Assembly: GCA_033807695.1 (NCBI GenBank) | Contig: CM066310.1 | Location: 3,224,001-3,288,000, forward strand | DNA from: Daedaleopsis sinensis | Taxonomy: Eukaryota; Basidiomycota; Agaricomycetes; Polyporales; Polyporaceae | Direction: 5' to 3' | Length of the DNA: 64,000 bases | Part shown: one piece after another, positions 25,311-37,578 of the stretch | How positions within the stretch are numbered: position 1 is the stretch's first letter | How the letters are laid out: every line of letters begins with the position of its first letter | The notes under the pieces: model-generated | What the model was told of the DNA's origin: nothing | Seen by the model: only the letters and a program-made list of their open reading frames with translations | Databases searched by the model: none | Translations under genes and position numbers: made by a program

Positions 25311-25547
25311 GGGGAGACGTGCGTCGGGGTTCTTCCCCACGGAGGGCGCGATCGAGATTGCGGGGAAGGCTAGTGGCCTCTACTGGCCAGCTGCCACCTC
25401 CGGTCCGCGCACGGTCCGTCCCCTGCCACCAGGTCTACTCTCTCGCCCTCTCGCACCGACCATCCGCAACTGCCGCCTACTGGCTATCCCCGTTTCGCAT
25501 GTACGCCCCCTCCGCACCGTCCTCGTGAACAAGAGCGCCGCCGCTAT

Positions 25548-28387
25548 ATGCGCTCATCCTCGCGCCCGCAACCTTTCCTCTGTACGTACCCATCCACTTC
25601 GATCAAACGCGGCGTGAGTGCGCCGTGCACTCGTTCACGCTCCCCTCCCGCTCATGCTCACATCCGTATTCTTTCTTCAGCACGACAATCCCGCGCCCGC
25701 GAAATCGTCCAGAGACTCCTGGGACTGGGCGCGCAGCCCACGTTGGGAATGAGAGTAGACCAGACTCGACTCACGCAGCACTCGAGTCAATCGCCAGGTA
25801 CGCTCACTGTACTTGTCTTATGCACTCATGTACCGTACACAGTATCTCGCTCTCGTGCAGACACCCGCACCGACTCCGTCTTGCCCTCTACCTCACCCCT
25901 CTTTCAAACAGCACATATAACTCGAACGCACCACCACACGCCTCAAGCCCCGCCCCGCCGCCTCGACCAGAGACTCCTGGGACTGGGCGCGCACACACCC
26001 CTCACACGAGCAGCCGACGCTGGGATGAAAGGCCACGTAGGTAACACATTGTATTGCTCGTAAGTATACGCTAACGTACATGCACAGTATCTGCTATCCT
26101 AGGCGACCTGCCTCGCGCCTCTCACGCTGCGACGCACGTACTCCAACGCCGCCGCGCACCGATCCCGATGCGCCTCCAGCCACCCGCCACCGCCCGTCCA
26201 ACACCCCAAGGCTCACGGCCGAGCCGCCGACAGCGCGCATCGCGTCCTCGACGACAAGTACGCCCCGGACGAGGTCTCACGTCTATCGAAAGGTATCTAC
26301 AGCCCTCAACGTCTCACGCGTCGCACCCTCGCGAATCTCCCCACACGCCACGCTACTACAAGTCGGGACCGTCGCCATCGCGCGGCCTTCGAAGCGGCGG
26401 GGCAAGGTGCGTGACACACCGCCGCGACGCCGCGGCTCATCCCGCTCTCTGCAGACTTAGTGCCAGTGGAGAGCTACGCCGCTACTACTAGAACGCGCAA
26501 CGCGCGGCGCGGGCGCGCGGCTGAAGACGGCATGCGCGCACTGGACACGGTGCCGTACACGTACAGGCCCGCCCCCATCGTCCGCGCTCGCCGCGGGATG
26601 TCGGGACGCGCCTGCCCGCCCACGCTCATCTGGGGCCCGGGGCCCTGGACGGTGTCACGCGCTGACACTAAGGTGAGTACGTACGCGCGCCGCTGTGCAG
26701 AAACGCAGTCAGCATCCGTCGCGTTGCGACGAGGCGGCGAGCCGGGGAAGGGACTAAACGCGCAGCGCGAACGAGGTCCGTACCGTACCGTCCCCTCCCG
26801 TCTCCCGTCGCGCACGCCTTGCAGCCCACAGACTCCGGGCTCGGGCGCTGAAGACGGCGTGTCAGGGCACGTCGCGCACTTGGAGACCAAGGCGAGTACT
26901 TACAAGTACAACGCTCTGTGCAGCACGTCGGTCAGCGGTGCGTAGCGGACGCGTACGGGCGGGCGACGCGCGGGCAACGCGTGGGCGTGCGTACCGAGGC
27001 ACGCACCGCGTCGGGCGCGGGGCACCATTCGCGCAAGGGAGCGCCGCTGGAGCAGCCGGAAGGACGGTACGTCCTGCTGTGCAGAACCCAGTCAGCATCC
27101 GTCGGACGCGCGATCCGGGCGGGCACACGTACCATGTACCCCTGGGCGGACACGGACACGGACACGGGCTGGAGCGCGGCGGGACGGCGACGCGGTGGGA
27201 ACGGGAGGAAGGTGTGTACCGGGCCATCCCGTCTCCGCGTCGCGCACGGCTTGTAGCCCACAGATTCCGGGCACCGGGGCCTGGAGACGTCGTGTCAGCG
27301 CATGTCACGCACTTGAGACCAAGGTGAGTGAGTTACTGACGTGTGTTGGCAGCATCGAGAGCGCGACGGCGCCGCTGTGCAGCGTCGGTCAGCGGACTAC
27401 AGCGGATGCGGGCGGGCGGGCAGACGTACCGAGCTTCCCGCCTCCGTGTTGGACGAGGGGCAGCAGCGCGACGTCGGACGAGGGGCAGCAGGCACGGTCG
27501 CGGGGGGCGGGGGACGAGGGACGAGGGCCGAGAGAAGAGAGGAGAGAGAGGGGAACGGGAACGAGGTGCGTACCGTCACGGTCTCGTCCCGCACGCTTTT
27601 TGTAGCCCCCTAGCGCAAGCTCCGAGCAAGCGGTACGGCGGCGCACGTCATGATGTGGCCCGTGCGGTGGTTATGGGAGCCGTCGCTTCGCCCGCGCGGT
27701 GATCCGCCCCGCACTCTCACTCGCACCTACTCGCACCACTCGGGTGTTTCTGTTTCACGTCTGCACTAGCACGGCCGGCGATCGGACGCGGGTCCTCTGG
27801 GGTGCTCAGCACCACGACTCAGGCTGGGTATCGTATCTGTACCGTGACTGACTGCATGCACCCTGTCAGTGCTTTCCATTCCATGTCGCACTCGTGCCAC
27901 TCGAGTGCGAGTGCGAGTGCGAAGGCAGAATGGCACACTGTCCATCTTCGGACGGACAGACTGGATGGACATGCGAAAGAGTACTCACGAGTTATCTCAG
28001 CTTTCTCACCGCGGATCGCCCAGGCTCCAACGTCGGGCGCGATGAATCAGGGTGCTCATGCAGCCCTGAAGACCCGACACCGCGCACCCGACGTCGTACG
28101 CGTCGGATGCTGCTCTTGTCGGCATTACCTCAGTCCCCAGGGATCGTACCACGAGTCCACGACGTCGCGCGGCGACTGGGATGTCGGCGAAGGTCTCTTG
28201 TCGGTATTACCTCACTCCCCAGGTACCGTACCGCCAGTCCACGACGTTGCACGGCGACTAGGATGTTGTCGAAGGTTCGTGTCCTTGTGTTCAGACCTAC
28301 TAGTAGTACTGCGAGTGCGAGTGCGAGCCTGCAGCCCTTGCGACATCCGAGTCCTCAGCTTCAGCCTTCGAGTCTTCGACAGAGTAA
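25548..28387 (+). CDS. Candidate multi-exon gene of unknown function (unit A copy)
   Basis: Divergent from the transporter and not recognised. The first exon starts at ATG 25548 and splices (GTACGT to TTCTTCAG) in phase to an exon encoding REIVQRLLGLGAQPTLGMRV; a related module, RRLDQRLLGLGAHTPL, follows. The exon at about 26100-26291 has strong GC3 bias and reads AADSAHRVLDDKYAPDEVSR; it joins in phase to VGTVAIARPSKRRGK at about 26367-26406. Later exon-like blocks recur, each beginning CCCACAGA and ending GAGACCAAG before a GTGAGT-type donor. The last block ends near a TAA at 28385-28387. The full chain of exons could not be closed. Copies in units B and C differ by indels that are not multiples of three in several places, so either these are introns or some copies are dead. 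Confidence 0.3.
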
Positions 28388-30301
28388 GCCCCGTTCAAGT
28401 TCCGCCGTTCTGCCGCGCCGCCGCTATCGCCGACCCTCGTCTCCAAGGCATCTCTTCCCGCTCCTACGCGCAGGGCTAGCGGTTCCAGCCCCATTTCCGA
28501 GTTGCTCCGCTCGGGTGCAGTAGAATACCCTCGGTGTGATCGGTCATCGCAAGCGGCGTGCTAGTGTGCTTTGGAAATTGGAACTTTGCGGGCGGTGCGA
28601 GCGTGTGCGAGCAATGTCGCTGCGAAGGTGACTGTACCTGTTCCTAGTGAAGTTTACTATTCGAATACAAGCTCTTTGGGTCGTATTGCGTGCAGTCATG
28701 GACACCGAGATATTGGCGGTGTTAGCGCAGGAGAGTAAGTTGCTGCTCGCACTAAGGATAACTGCGGTACCGTGTTAGACGAATGGAAGCTTCAGGGCAG
28801 TGAATAGCACGGTACATACACTGTTTGCGAAATGATTGTTGAGACTGCAGATCAGCCGCAGTTACAGTGCAGATTTACATGCAGATATTCCCCCGACCGT
28901 CGCGCCGAGAGGCTGATGTGATGGTATCATTCCCGAGTCCGTGCTTCGGACCGCTGCAATGGACTGGGAGGGTTGTACCGGTCGCACAATGCCCACTATT
29001 CCATAGTCCTGGGTTATTGACTTCTGACTCAGACCCCGCATGCCGAGCCGTTCCGCTTGCACATAATTAGAACTCCTTCCGAGTAGCTAGTTGGGAGTCC
29101 ATACTAATTGACAAAGGATCTCAATCCTCTTCTGTCCATGTGATTAGAATTGTCTGAGAAGGTGAACTGCATGCGGTGGATGAACTTGAAAGTTGGAGTG
29201 GTGCAGTGGGTCTCTGGAGACTCTGGAGCATCAGCAATTGCAATTTAGCATGATCTACGGTACGCGAGATTCATCAAAAGGAGAGCCAAGTATTGCGCGT
29301 TGATCGCACACCGCTTCTTTTGCTTGCTTCTCACAATCAACCTACCGGCTCTGAAATCCGAAGCGTGCCAGATTGCTTTGTGTCTGCATATTCTATCGAG
29401 ACGAACACTAGCTAGGACCTAGGTGTACAGCAGTACTAGTGGTAGACATGTTTTCAGCCCAAAGTTTCAGACCACAGAGGCAGAGGTGGGTCTAGTATTC
29501 AGGTTCTCGGAAATTCATGTGACATTGTGTGGGATGCCGTACTAGGTACACCGTAGCGGTTAACATGACGAAGAGCTTGATTCAGGGTTGATGCGATGCT
29601 CATTCCCATGGAACAGACCAAGAAGCGCTCTTCGCCGCTCGGTACGTCCATGACGCGAAACATATCGCCTCAAGCTCAGATTTGTGTGCATTAATGTGCA
29701 TGTGTGGACGCTGACTCCTTGCTGAGTCCATCATGTTATGTTCAGAAAGTGTGTACCAGTTTACCTGGTCCCCTGGACAGCCGTACTACGTGCGGTAGAG
29801 TCAAGTGGAGAGGCTCATTTCCGGGAGGAAAGAAGGCTGCACATTGTCGCTTTGATGGCGCTGTTGTAGACGGTACCGACTTGGAGGTTAGTCCAGTCGC
29901 TTGTAATGATGTGAAATTCCACGGTTGCTGACTCGGAAGTGTAGCATCCCGCCGATCTTAGATGTTCGCGCTTGGACACTGGCAGTATCGAGCTGCACTG
30001 AATCCCAAGCCATAGGATGTAGAGTGCATGAATATCATTGTATCTACTACAGGTTATGTGACTGTACAGGACGGACGGACAGGAGTAGTGAGGCCGGAGT
30101 TCTTACTACTCGAACTGGGAAGTTCCATGTGAGCGGTGCGGAGGGAGAACATTCCGGGATTAGTTTCGGGAGACGCTCTTCACACCGTGAAGGAAGCCGC
30201 CGGGACGTTTAACTCGTCCTGGCGACGCTGGTCGCGCCTCCAATAATATTCCTAGCTCGAGTCGCGCGGCAGCCCACTCACCTTTGCTCCCCATCCACCC
30301 C
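28388..30301. other. Non-coding stretch in unit A
   Basis: About 1.9 kb with lower GC, stops in all frames and no splice-linked open frames. It is conserved nearly base for base in units B (37579-39525) and C (46698-48638). No tRNA or clear terminal repeats are visible. The conservation reflects recent duplication and is not by itself evidence of function. Confidence 0.4.
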
Positions 30302-30931
30302 ATGCCCGCTGAGCGCCGCCGATCCACGTCACTGCCGTCGTCGAGGCCGAAGAAACCCCCGAGCCGGCTCGTCATCCTTCGTGCAACGCTGCGGGACACC
30401 ATGAACGCAGACTTGGGTACGCACCTGTCACTGTGTCCTGTCTGCTCGCTGCTGACCAATGCTGCAGCGCAGAGCAGCGGCGACCCGAAGGCGGAGATGA
30501 AGTGGACCCCGCGCGGATACGCCAAGGGCGTGGTGTACCGGAGGCGGAAGAAGCTGATCGGGTGGCCGGTGTGGGCGGACATCCCGTTCGCGAATTTGAG
30601 CGACGTCCCCGGCGGTGAGCCCGTGATCCAGTTCCTGTTTGATCTGTGGAACGCGAGGATCCTGTGGTTTGTCGACGCGAGCGAGGACGACCTCGACCTT
30701 GCGAAGCGTCGGCCGATGGACGTCTGTCCCGGCGTCCCCCGGGAGCAGCCCGCGCCGCAGTGCTGGGGTCCGTACCCGCGGGACGACATGAAGAGGGCGC
30801 GGGCACGGCCGGTCACGAACCCGCACGGGCTGCCGCTGAAGAGGAAGAAGCTGGGCGCGATCACTCCGAAGCTCATCTTGGACGAGGTGGACGAGGCGGA
30901 CGAGGTGGGGAGCGAGTTTGAGTCGGACTAG
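30302..30931 (+). CDS. Small basidiomycete-specific hypothetical protein (unit A copy)
   Basis: Two exons (30302-30416, 30468-30931) are separated by a 51-bp intron whose length is a multiple of three; the product is 192 residues. The core, MKWTPRGYAKGVVYRRRKKL then IGWPVWADIPFANLSDVPGG and a segment ending LFDLWNARILWFV, resembles a widespread uncharacterised agaricomycete family. In that family a basic strand is followed by the form GWP..(I/V)PF.NLS and a Leu-rich segment before an acidic helix. This resemblance is from memory and no function is known. The C-terminus has a basic patch (LPLKRKKLG) and an acidic tail. Unit copies at 39526 and 48639 keep the same structure and open frame, so selection or very recent duplication preserves them. 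Synonymous and conservative changes dominate the differences. Confidence 0.65.
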   Translation: MPAERRRSTSLPSSRPKKPPSRLVILRATLRDTMNADLGTHLSLCPVCSLLTNAAAQSSGDPKAEMKWTPRGYAKGVVYRRRKKLIGWPVWADIPFANLSDVPGGEPVIQFLFDLWNARILWFVDASEDDLDLAKRRPMDVCPGVPREQPAPQCWGPYPRDDMKRARARPVTNPHGLPLKRKKLGAITPKLILDEVDEADEVGSEFESD

Positions 30932-32076
30932 GGTGTGTCGATGCTCGTACGGTACAGAATTTGAAGTCGGTGCCATTGCTCGTGTCGTTGAACGCGGAAT
31001 CTTCTGTTCCATGTGTACAGCACCGTTCCGTGTAGATACAGCCGTGCCGGTCTCGTATCATCTAAGGCGGCATGGTACCGTTATAAGCCGACTTACAACT
31101 AACGTCTCGTGCAGGCCCTGTCACCCTGCTCGTGTGCCAACCAGCACACGGACGAAATGGACGGGCTCCGAGAGACGAGATCAGTCAGTGTGCACATCGA
31201 TGGCGGATTGCTCGTGTACTAACCAGATGGCACGGCTCGGAAGGCTGGCGGCCGAGGGAGAAACCTCCCATTACGTGTCGATGTGCGCGCAATGCCCCGC
31301 ACATTACGCACACTGGGGATTCCGGGGCAGGTACCGCCGCGCGGGTCTACGAGTAGCGTCGCGTGCGTGACGTGTTAGTTTGATTCACACGGAACGAGAT
31401 ACAACCCCACGTACGTCTCCTGCCCCTGCCCTGCCCATGTACCAATGAGCACACCGACCGGACGGGCGTGCTCCGAAAGCGCGAGTCTGCACCGCGGGAT
31501 TGACGGGGCGGACGAGGTCGAGAGAGGAGGGTGCGCTCGGAGGAGCGTCTGTAGCCTGTTCCGCGTGCGGTGTGCGGCATAGCGCCCGGCGCCGTGGGGT
31601 TACATCCGAACGCTCGGTGTCGCGTAACAAGCTGTGCGGTGCGAATGAAACCATCCGCCAAGCCTGGGCGTTCTCAAAGGGAGCGGCGGTCGCATCGCGC
31701 GCCGATCTAGTGTTGCGACAACAACAGTTAGCTTAGCTTATAGGACGAAATTCAGCGAATATCCCCACTCACCCTCTGGAGTGCCCCTGTCCTCCTCGAG
31801 TGCCGTCGTTCACAGCGTGTCGGAAGGTGCCCATCAAACGAGCACATGTAGTACACGTCGCGGATGAGAAGAGGAGGAGGAGGGGGGGGCGAGGGGGTAT
31901 CCTGTACCAAGTTCAGCACCTCGTCAGAGCTCGTCAGACTCTACTCCTGCAGCCCACAGCACCCCCCGGACCCACCATATTCACGCCGTGCCCCACTGCA
32001 CCTTTACAGCCTAGGACACTCCATAGCGGAGACTGCTCCCACTGCACCTTTACAGCCCAGCGCACTCCCTATCTCA
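30932..32076. other. Unit A tail
   Basis: From the small gene's stop to the truncated transporter tail of unit B. It contains a repeated motif of the form GTCAGTGTGCNCATCGANGGCGGATTG that is multiplied in unit B (40180-40930). Short open frames are present but none is convincing. Confidence 0.4.
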
Positions 32077-33940
32077 TCAACTCTCTCCGGACGTTTGAAC
32101 AAATATATTCGTCCTCGCGTACGATACACCGCGCCGATCGCCACCGCGCCGATCGCACCAGCGCCCGCCCGATACCCGCAGCCGCACGGAGTCCGAACGC
32201 ACACGCCTCCGCGCCGCGAGGAGCGAGTTCTGCGTGCCCGTGTATCCGATCTGCACAGGGGTGTAAGCGCGGGATGGGCGAGAGTGCAAAACACAGGCGG
32301 CTCACCGACGAGAAGATCTGGGGCGCGTAGTAGTTGACCGAGTTCTGCCCGCCCCACTGCTGCAGGATGAAGATGACGACGGCGATGACGAAGCGGATGA
32401 AGTTGCCCTTGCCGAGGAACGCCTCGCGCAGCCCAAGACCCTTGCGCGCCTCGCGCTCCTCCTCGATCGCGGCCTCGATCTCAGCCATCTCTGCGCGCGT
32501 GTTCTCCTCGTCGGTACTCGTCTTGCGGAGATAGGCGAGGTTGCGGAGAGCCTCTTCGGTGCGGCCCTTGGACGCGAGCCACCGGGGCGACTCCTTGATG
32601 GTCAAGAGGCCGAAGGCGAGGATGCCGGCAGGGACGAGCTGGAGCCCGAAGGGGATCCGCCAGACGTTGGGGCCAGACTTGATGTGGAGGCCGACGCCCA
32701 CTGCAAGCCGCCTGCGTGAGATCGTTGAGACTGATGAGTCTGCAAAGGAGGGACTCACGGTTGATGAAGTACGAGATCATGACGCCGACGGCGACCATGA
32801 TCTGGAAGAGACCGGTGATGCGACCACGGGAGCCCTTGGGGGAGCATTCTGCAACGAACGCTGGCGCGACGGCGGAGATGGCACCGATTCCGAATCCGGC
32901 GAGGACACGTCCAGCGTAGATGTAGCCGATACCGCGGGATCCGCCAGCGACGGTTTGGAGAATCTGGGATGCGAGTGAGCACGCGGGGAACCCGCTGGTC
33001 GTCGGAAGTACTCACCGCGCCAATGCAGAAGAAAACGGTGAAAGCAAACAAAGTGTACTTCCTGCCGTATGCGGCTAGAAGACGGTGTCAGCCACGGGCT
33101 CGCACGAACGAGCTGAAACATCGTCGCCGACAGAGGCTAAGACGATGCCTGGGAGGCATAGCTGGCCAACGAGAGTGAACGGAAGCGAGCGATTCTCTGG
33201 GAAGCCATGCAACGCCTGTTACGGCAGGGAGTCATCACGGCAGTGACTGCACGCGAACGAAAATCACACTGCCACTCTGGGAGTACGTAGCGCTCTCAAG
33301 GACGGACCAAGGCATCCAGCATCCTCGTGCAGAATGAACTTAACCAGAAGGGAGCGTAGCGCGTTCGCCGGGGGATGCGGTCATGCCCCGAGTGAACCGA
33401 GCAGCCATTTGCTCGAACCCGCTAGAGACCAGCGCATGGCCGTCCTAGCCAAAAAGGCCAGTATTTATCCCTTCAACGCGTCGACCGGCTGACTGGCCCC
33501 GAGTAGGAAGAATGCAGCGCGATTGCGGGCGACGCGACGAATGCAGCAGGAGAAAGACCAACGCTCACCTGAGACGGGCGCGCTGACGAGTGCCCCCACC
33601 AAGGCTCCTGCCTGGAGGACGGAGACGACGTTGGACGAGACCGCGTTCGCCTTCTTGGTGTTGGCCGTGCCATCGGGGTTCAAGAGACCGAAGTGCTCCT
33701 TGAAATACGACATGGACACGACACCACCGCCGATTCCGCTGCCGGGCCTGTTGAGCGCATATATGCGACGAGTACGCGCGGGGGACTCACGTATCATAGC
33801 CGAAGAGGACGATGCCCCAGTAGACGATGAATGCGAGCCCTGTGGATGCCTCGGAGGTCAGCGACGCGCGACACGGGCTAGGCTAGTCAGGAGAGTGCGC
33901 ACAGTAGACCCTGATGTTGCGAACGATCTCCGAGCCCATG
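32077..33940 (-). pseudogene. Truncated MFS sugar transporter (unit B)
   Basis: Exons 1-6 match unit A closely, with intact splice sites and start (33940). Exon 7 keeps only about ten codons (IGYTGTQNSLLA) before the array junction, then reads through unrelated sequence to a stop at 32077, adding a 45-residue Arg-rich tail. The product would have about seven of twelve helices and could not transport. The promoter with the TATA-like element and the long intron are retained, so it could still be transcribed. Confidence 0.85.
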
Positions 33941-34306
33941 GTGGACGGCGGCGAGGAGGGTGTCGGCGGTGAGGAGGGGGTGGAGGAGGAAGCGTCCCGA
34001 GAGGTCAAAACCTCGGCGCGAGCCTTTTTATCGGGGGAGACGTGCGTCGGGGTTCTTCCCCACGGAGGGCGCGATCGAGATTGCGGGGAAGGCTAGTGGC
34101 CTCTACTGGCCTGCCATCAAATTCCAGTGCCTGTCAGTGTGAATGACCTCCGGTAGCCTCCGGTCCGCGCACGGTCCGTCCCCTGCCACCAGACCAAGCT
34201 CTCGCCCTCTCGCACCGACCATCCGCAACTGCCGCCTACTGGCTATCCCCGTTTCGCATGTACGCCCCCTCCGCACCGTCCTCGTGAGCAACAGCGCCGC
34301 CGCTAT

Positions 34307-37300
34307 ATGCGCTCATCCTCGCGCCCGCAACCTTTCCTCTGTACGTACCCATCCACTTCGATCCTGCGCGGCGTGAGTGCGCCGTGCACTCGTTCACGCT
34401 CCCCTCCCACTCATGCTCACATCCGTATCCTTTCTTCAACACGACAATCCCGCGCCCGCGAAATCGTCCAGAGACTCCTGGGACTGAGTGCCCGCCCACG
34501 TTGGGAATGAGAGTAGACCAGACTCGACTCATGCAGCACTCGAGTCAATCGCCAGGTACGCTGTCTTATGCACTCATGTACCGTACACAGTATCTCGCTC
34601 TCGTGCAGACACCCGCACCGACTCGACACCCGCACCGACTCCGTCTTGCCCTCTACCTCACCCCTCTTTCAAACAGCACTTATAACTCGAACGCACCACC
34701 ACACGCCTCAAGCCCCGCCCCGCCGCCTCGACCAGAGACTCCTGGGACTGGGCGCGCACACACCCCTCACACGAGCAGCCGACGCTGGGATGAAAGGCCA
34801 GGTAGGTAACACATTGTATTGCTCGTAAGTATACGCTAACGTACATGCACAGTATCCGCTATCCTAGGCGACCTGCCTCGTGCCTCTCGCGCCGCGACGC
34901 ACGTACTCCAAGGCCGCCGCGCACCGATCCCGATCCGCCTCCAGCCACCCGCCACCGCCCGTCCAACACCTCGAGGCTCACGGGCGAGCCGCCGACAGCG
35001 CGCATCGCGTCCTCGACGACACCTACCCCCCGCCGGACGACGTCTCACGACTGTCGAAACTGAAGGTATCTACAGCCCATAGCGTCTCACGCGTCGCACC
35101 CTCGCGAATCTCCCCAGTCCGAGTCTCACACGCCGCGCTACTACAAGTCGGGACCGTCGCCATCGCGCGGCCTTCGAAGCGGCGGGGCAAGGTGCGTGAC
35201 ACACCGCCGCGACGCCGCGGCTCATCCCGCTCTCTGCAGACTTAGTGTCAGTGGAGAGCTACGCCGCTACTACTAGAACGCGCAACGCGCGGCGCGGGCG
35301 CGCGGCTGAAGACGGCGTGCGCGCACTGGACACGGTGCCGTACACGTACAGGCCCGCCCCCATCGTCCGCGCCGGCCGCGGGATGTCGGGACGCGGCTCC
35401 CCGCCCACGCTCATCTGGGGCCCGGGGCCTTGAGACGGTGTCACGCGCTGACACTAAGGTGGGTACGCACGAGACACCGACCGCGCGCCGCTGTGCAGAA
35501 ACGCAGTCAGCATCCGTCGCCTGGCGGACGCGGGAGTACGTACCGTGTACCCGTCGCGACTCGCGACGAGACGGCGAGCCGGGGAAGGGACTAACCGCGC
35601 AGCGCGAACGAGGGCCGTACCGTCCCGCCCCTCCCGTCTCCCGTCGCGCACGCCTTGCAGCCCACAGAGTCCGGGCTCGGGGGCTGAAGACGGCGTGTCA
35701 GGGCACGTCGCGCACTCGGAGACCAAGGCGAGTACTTACCAGTACAACGGCAGCATCGAGTACAACGCCCTGTGCAGAACGTCGGTCAGCGGTGCGTAGC
35801 GGACGCGTACGGGCGGGCGACGCGCGGGCAACGCGTGGGCGTGCGTACCGAGGCACGCACCGCGTCGGGCGCGGGGCACCATTCGCGCAAGGGAGCGCCG
35901 CTGGAGCAGCCGGAAGGACGGTACCGTCCCGCTGTGCAGAACCCAGTCAGCATCCGTCGGACGCGCGATCCGGGCGGGCACACGTACCATGTACCCCTGG
36001 GCGGACGCGGACACGGGCTGGAGCGCGGCGGGACGGCGACGCGGTGGGAACGGGAGGAAGGTGTGTACCGGGCCATCCCGTCTCCGCGTCGCGCACGGCT
36101 TGTAGCCCACAGATTCCGGGCACCGGGGCCTGGAGACGTCGTGTCAGCGCATGGCACGCACTCGAGACCAAGGTGAGTGAGTTACTCACGTGTGTTGGCA
36201 GCATCGAGAGCGCGACGGCGCCGCTGTGCAGCGTCGGTCAGCGGACTACAGCGGATGCGGGCGGGCGGGCAGACGTACCGAGCTTCCCGCCTCCGTGTTG
36301 GACGAGGGGCAGCAGTCACGGTCGCGGGGGACGAGGGACGAGGGCCGAGAGAAGAGAGGAGAGAGAGGGGAACGGGAACGAGGTGCGTACCGTCACGGTC
36401 TCGTCCCGCACGCTTTTTGTAGCCCCCTAGCGCAAGCTCCGAGCAAGCGGTACGGCGACGCACGTCATGATGTGGCCCGTGCGGTGGTTATGGGACTCAG
36501 CCGTCGCTTCGCCCGCGCGGCGATCCGCCCCGCACTCGCACTCACGCTCGCACCACTGGGGCGTTTCACGTCTGCACTAGCACGGCCGGCGATCGGGATT
36601 CGGACGCGGGCCTTTCGGGGTGCTCACCGAGACCAGCGAGTCTTGTATCTGTACCGTGGCCGCGTGCGCCAGGTGAGTGCTTCCCATCTCATGATTGCAC
36701 TCCTCGTGTCGAGTGCGAGTGCGAGTGCGAGGGCAGGCAGGAGGGGACCCCCTCTGGCATGTTCGGATGGACGGACGGACTGGATGGATGGACATACGGA
36801 TGACCGTACCACGAGTCATTCAGCATTCTCACCGTGAATCGCCCAGGCTCCGGATCCAACGTCGGGCGCAATCAATCAGGGTCCTCGTGCAGCCCTGAAC
36901 TTGAAGGCGCGACACCGCGCACCCGACGTCGTACGCGTCGGGTGCTGCTCTTGTCGGCATTACCTCAGTCCCCAGGGATCGTACCACGGATCCACGACGT
37001 CGCGCGGCGACTGGGATGTCGGCGAAGGTCCGTGTCCTTGTATTCAGACCCACTGCGAGTGCGAGTGCAAGCGTGCAGCCCATGCGACATCCTCAACTTC
37101 GAGTTCGAGTCTGACCGTCTGGTGAGTGCTTTCCATGTCGCACTCCTCGTGTCGAGTGCGAGTGCGAGTGCGAAGGCAGAATGGCACACTGTCCATCTTT
37201 GGACGGACGGACCGGATGGACATGCGGATGACCATACACAGGCTCACGAGTCATTCAGATTTCTCACCCCAGATCGCCCAGACTCCAACGTGAGGCGGCC

Positions 37301-37578
37301 GCGCAATGAATCACGGTACCCATGCAGCCCTGAAGGCCCGACACCCCAGGCTCGCGCACCCGACGTCGTACGCGTCGGATGGTGCTCTTGTCGGCATTAC
37401 CTCAGTCCCCATACCCAGGTATCGTACCACTGGCACGAGTCCACGACGTTGTGCGGCGACTCGGACTAGGACATTGTCGAAGGTTCGTGTCCTTGTCCTC
37501 AGACCTACTTCGAGTGCGAGCCTGCAGCCCACTGGCATGCGACATCCTCAACTTCGAGTCCGAGTCTTCGACAGAGTA
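34307..37578 (+). CDS. Candidate multi-exon gene of unknown function (unit B copy)
   Basis: Counterpart of 25548-28387. The first exons keep their frame, including REIVQRLLGLSARPRW in place of the unit A sequence. The exon encoding the DDTYPPPDDVSRLSK segment gains an in-frame codon and then a five-base insertion before its donor, which breaks the phase used in units A and C. A 449-bp block covering an intron with GAGTGC repeats and an exon is duplicated at 36673. A TAA at 37576-37578 ends the last block. It is probably a disturbed copy. Confidence 0.25.
36673..37570 (+). repeat. 449-bp tandem duplication inside unit B
   Basis: A block beginning GTGAGTGCTT at 36673 recurs at 37122. It includes the GAGTGC simple repeat, the sequence ending at CGCCCAG, and the block encoding RAPDVVRV and downstream PGIVPR. 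Units A and C have it once, though unit A has a separate 82-bp duplication in this region. Confidence 0.75.

Larger units (their letters stand above)
23490..32217. repeat. Tandem unit A (about 8.7 kb)
   Basis: First unit of a head-to-tail array. Using the shared string AGCGAGTTCTGCGTG, unit starts fall at about 23497, 32222, 41795 and 50523, giving periods of 8725, 9573 and 8728 bp. Unit A holds the transporter from exon 7 to its promoter, the candidate gene at 25548, about 1.9 kb without genes, the small gene at 30302 and a tail that joins unit B. Confidence 0.95.

Noticed and set aside
27890..28330. CRISPR-like or telomeric repeat
   Set aside because: GAGTGC runs are short, uninterrupted microsatellites without spacers, in a eukaryotic context.
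30160..30876. 238-codon minus-strand open frame over the small gene
   Set aside because: Shadow of the sense gene; its intron and homology favour the plus strand. The same shadow recurs at 39405 and 48518.
30302..30931. Retrotransposon gag or integrase fragment
   Set aside because: No zinc knuckle, protease, reverse transcriptase or long terminal repeats nearby; intact intron and repeated only with the array.
35438..36430. 330-codon open frame in unit B
   Set aside because: Arg/Ala/Thr-rich, crosses predicted exon-intron junctions, and is broken by indels in units A and C; a by-product of high GC.
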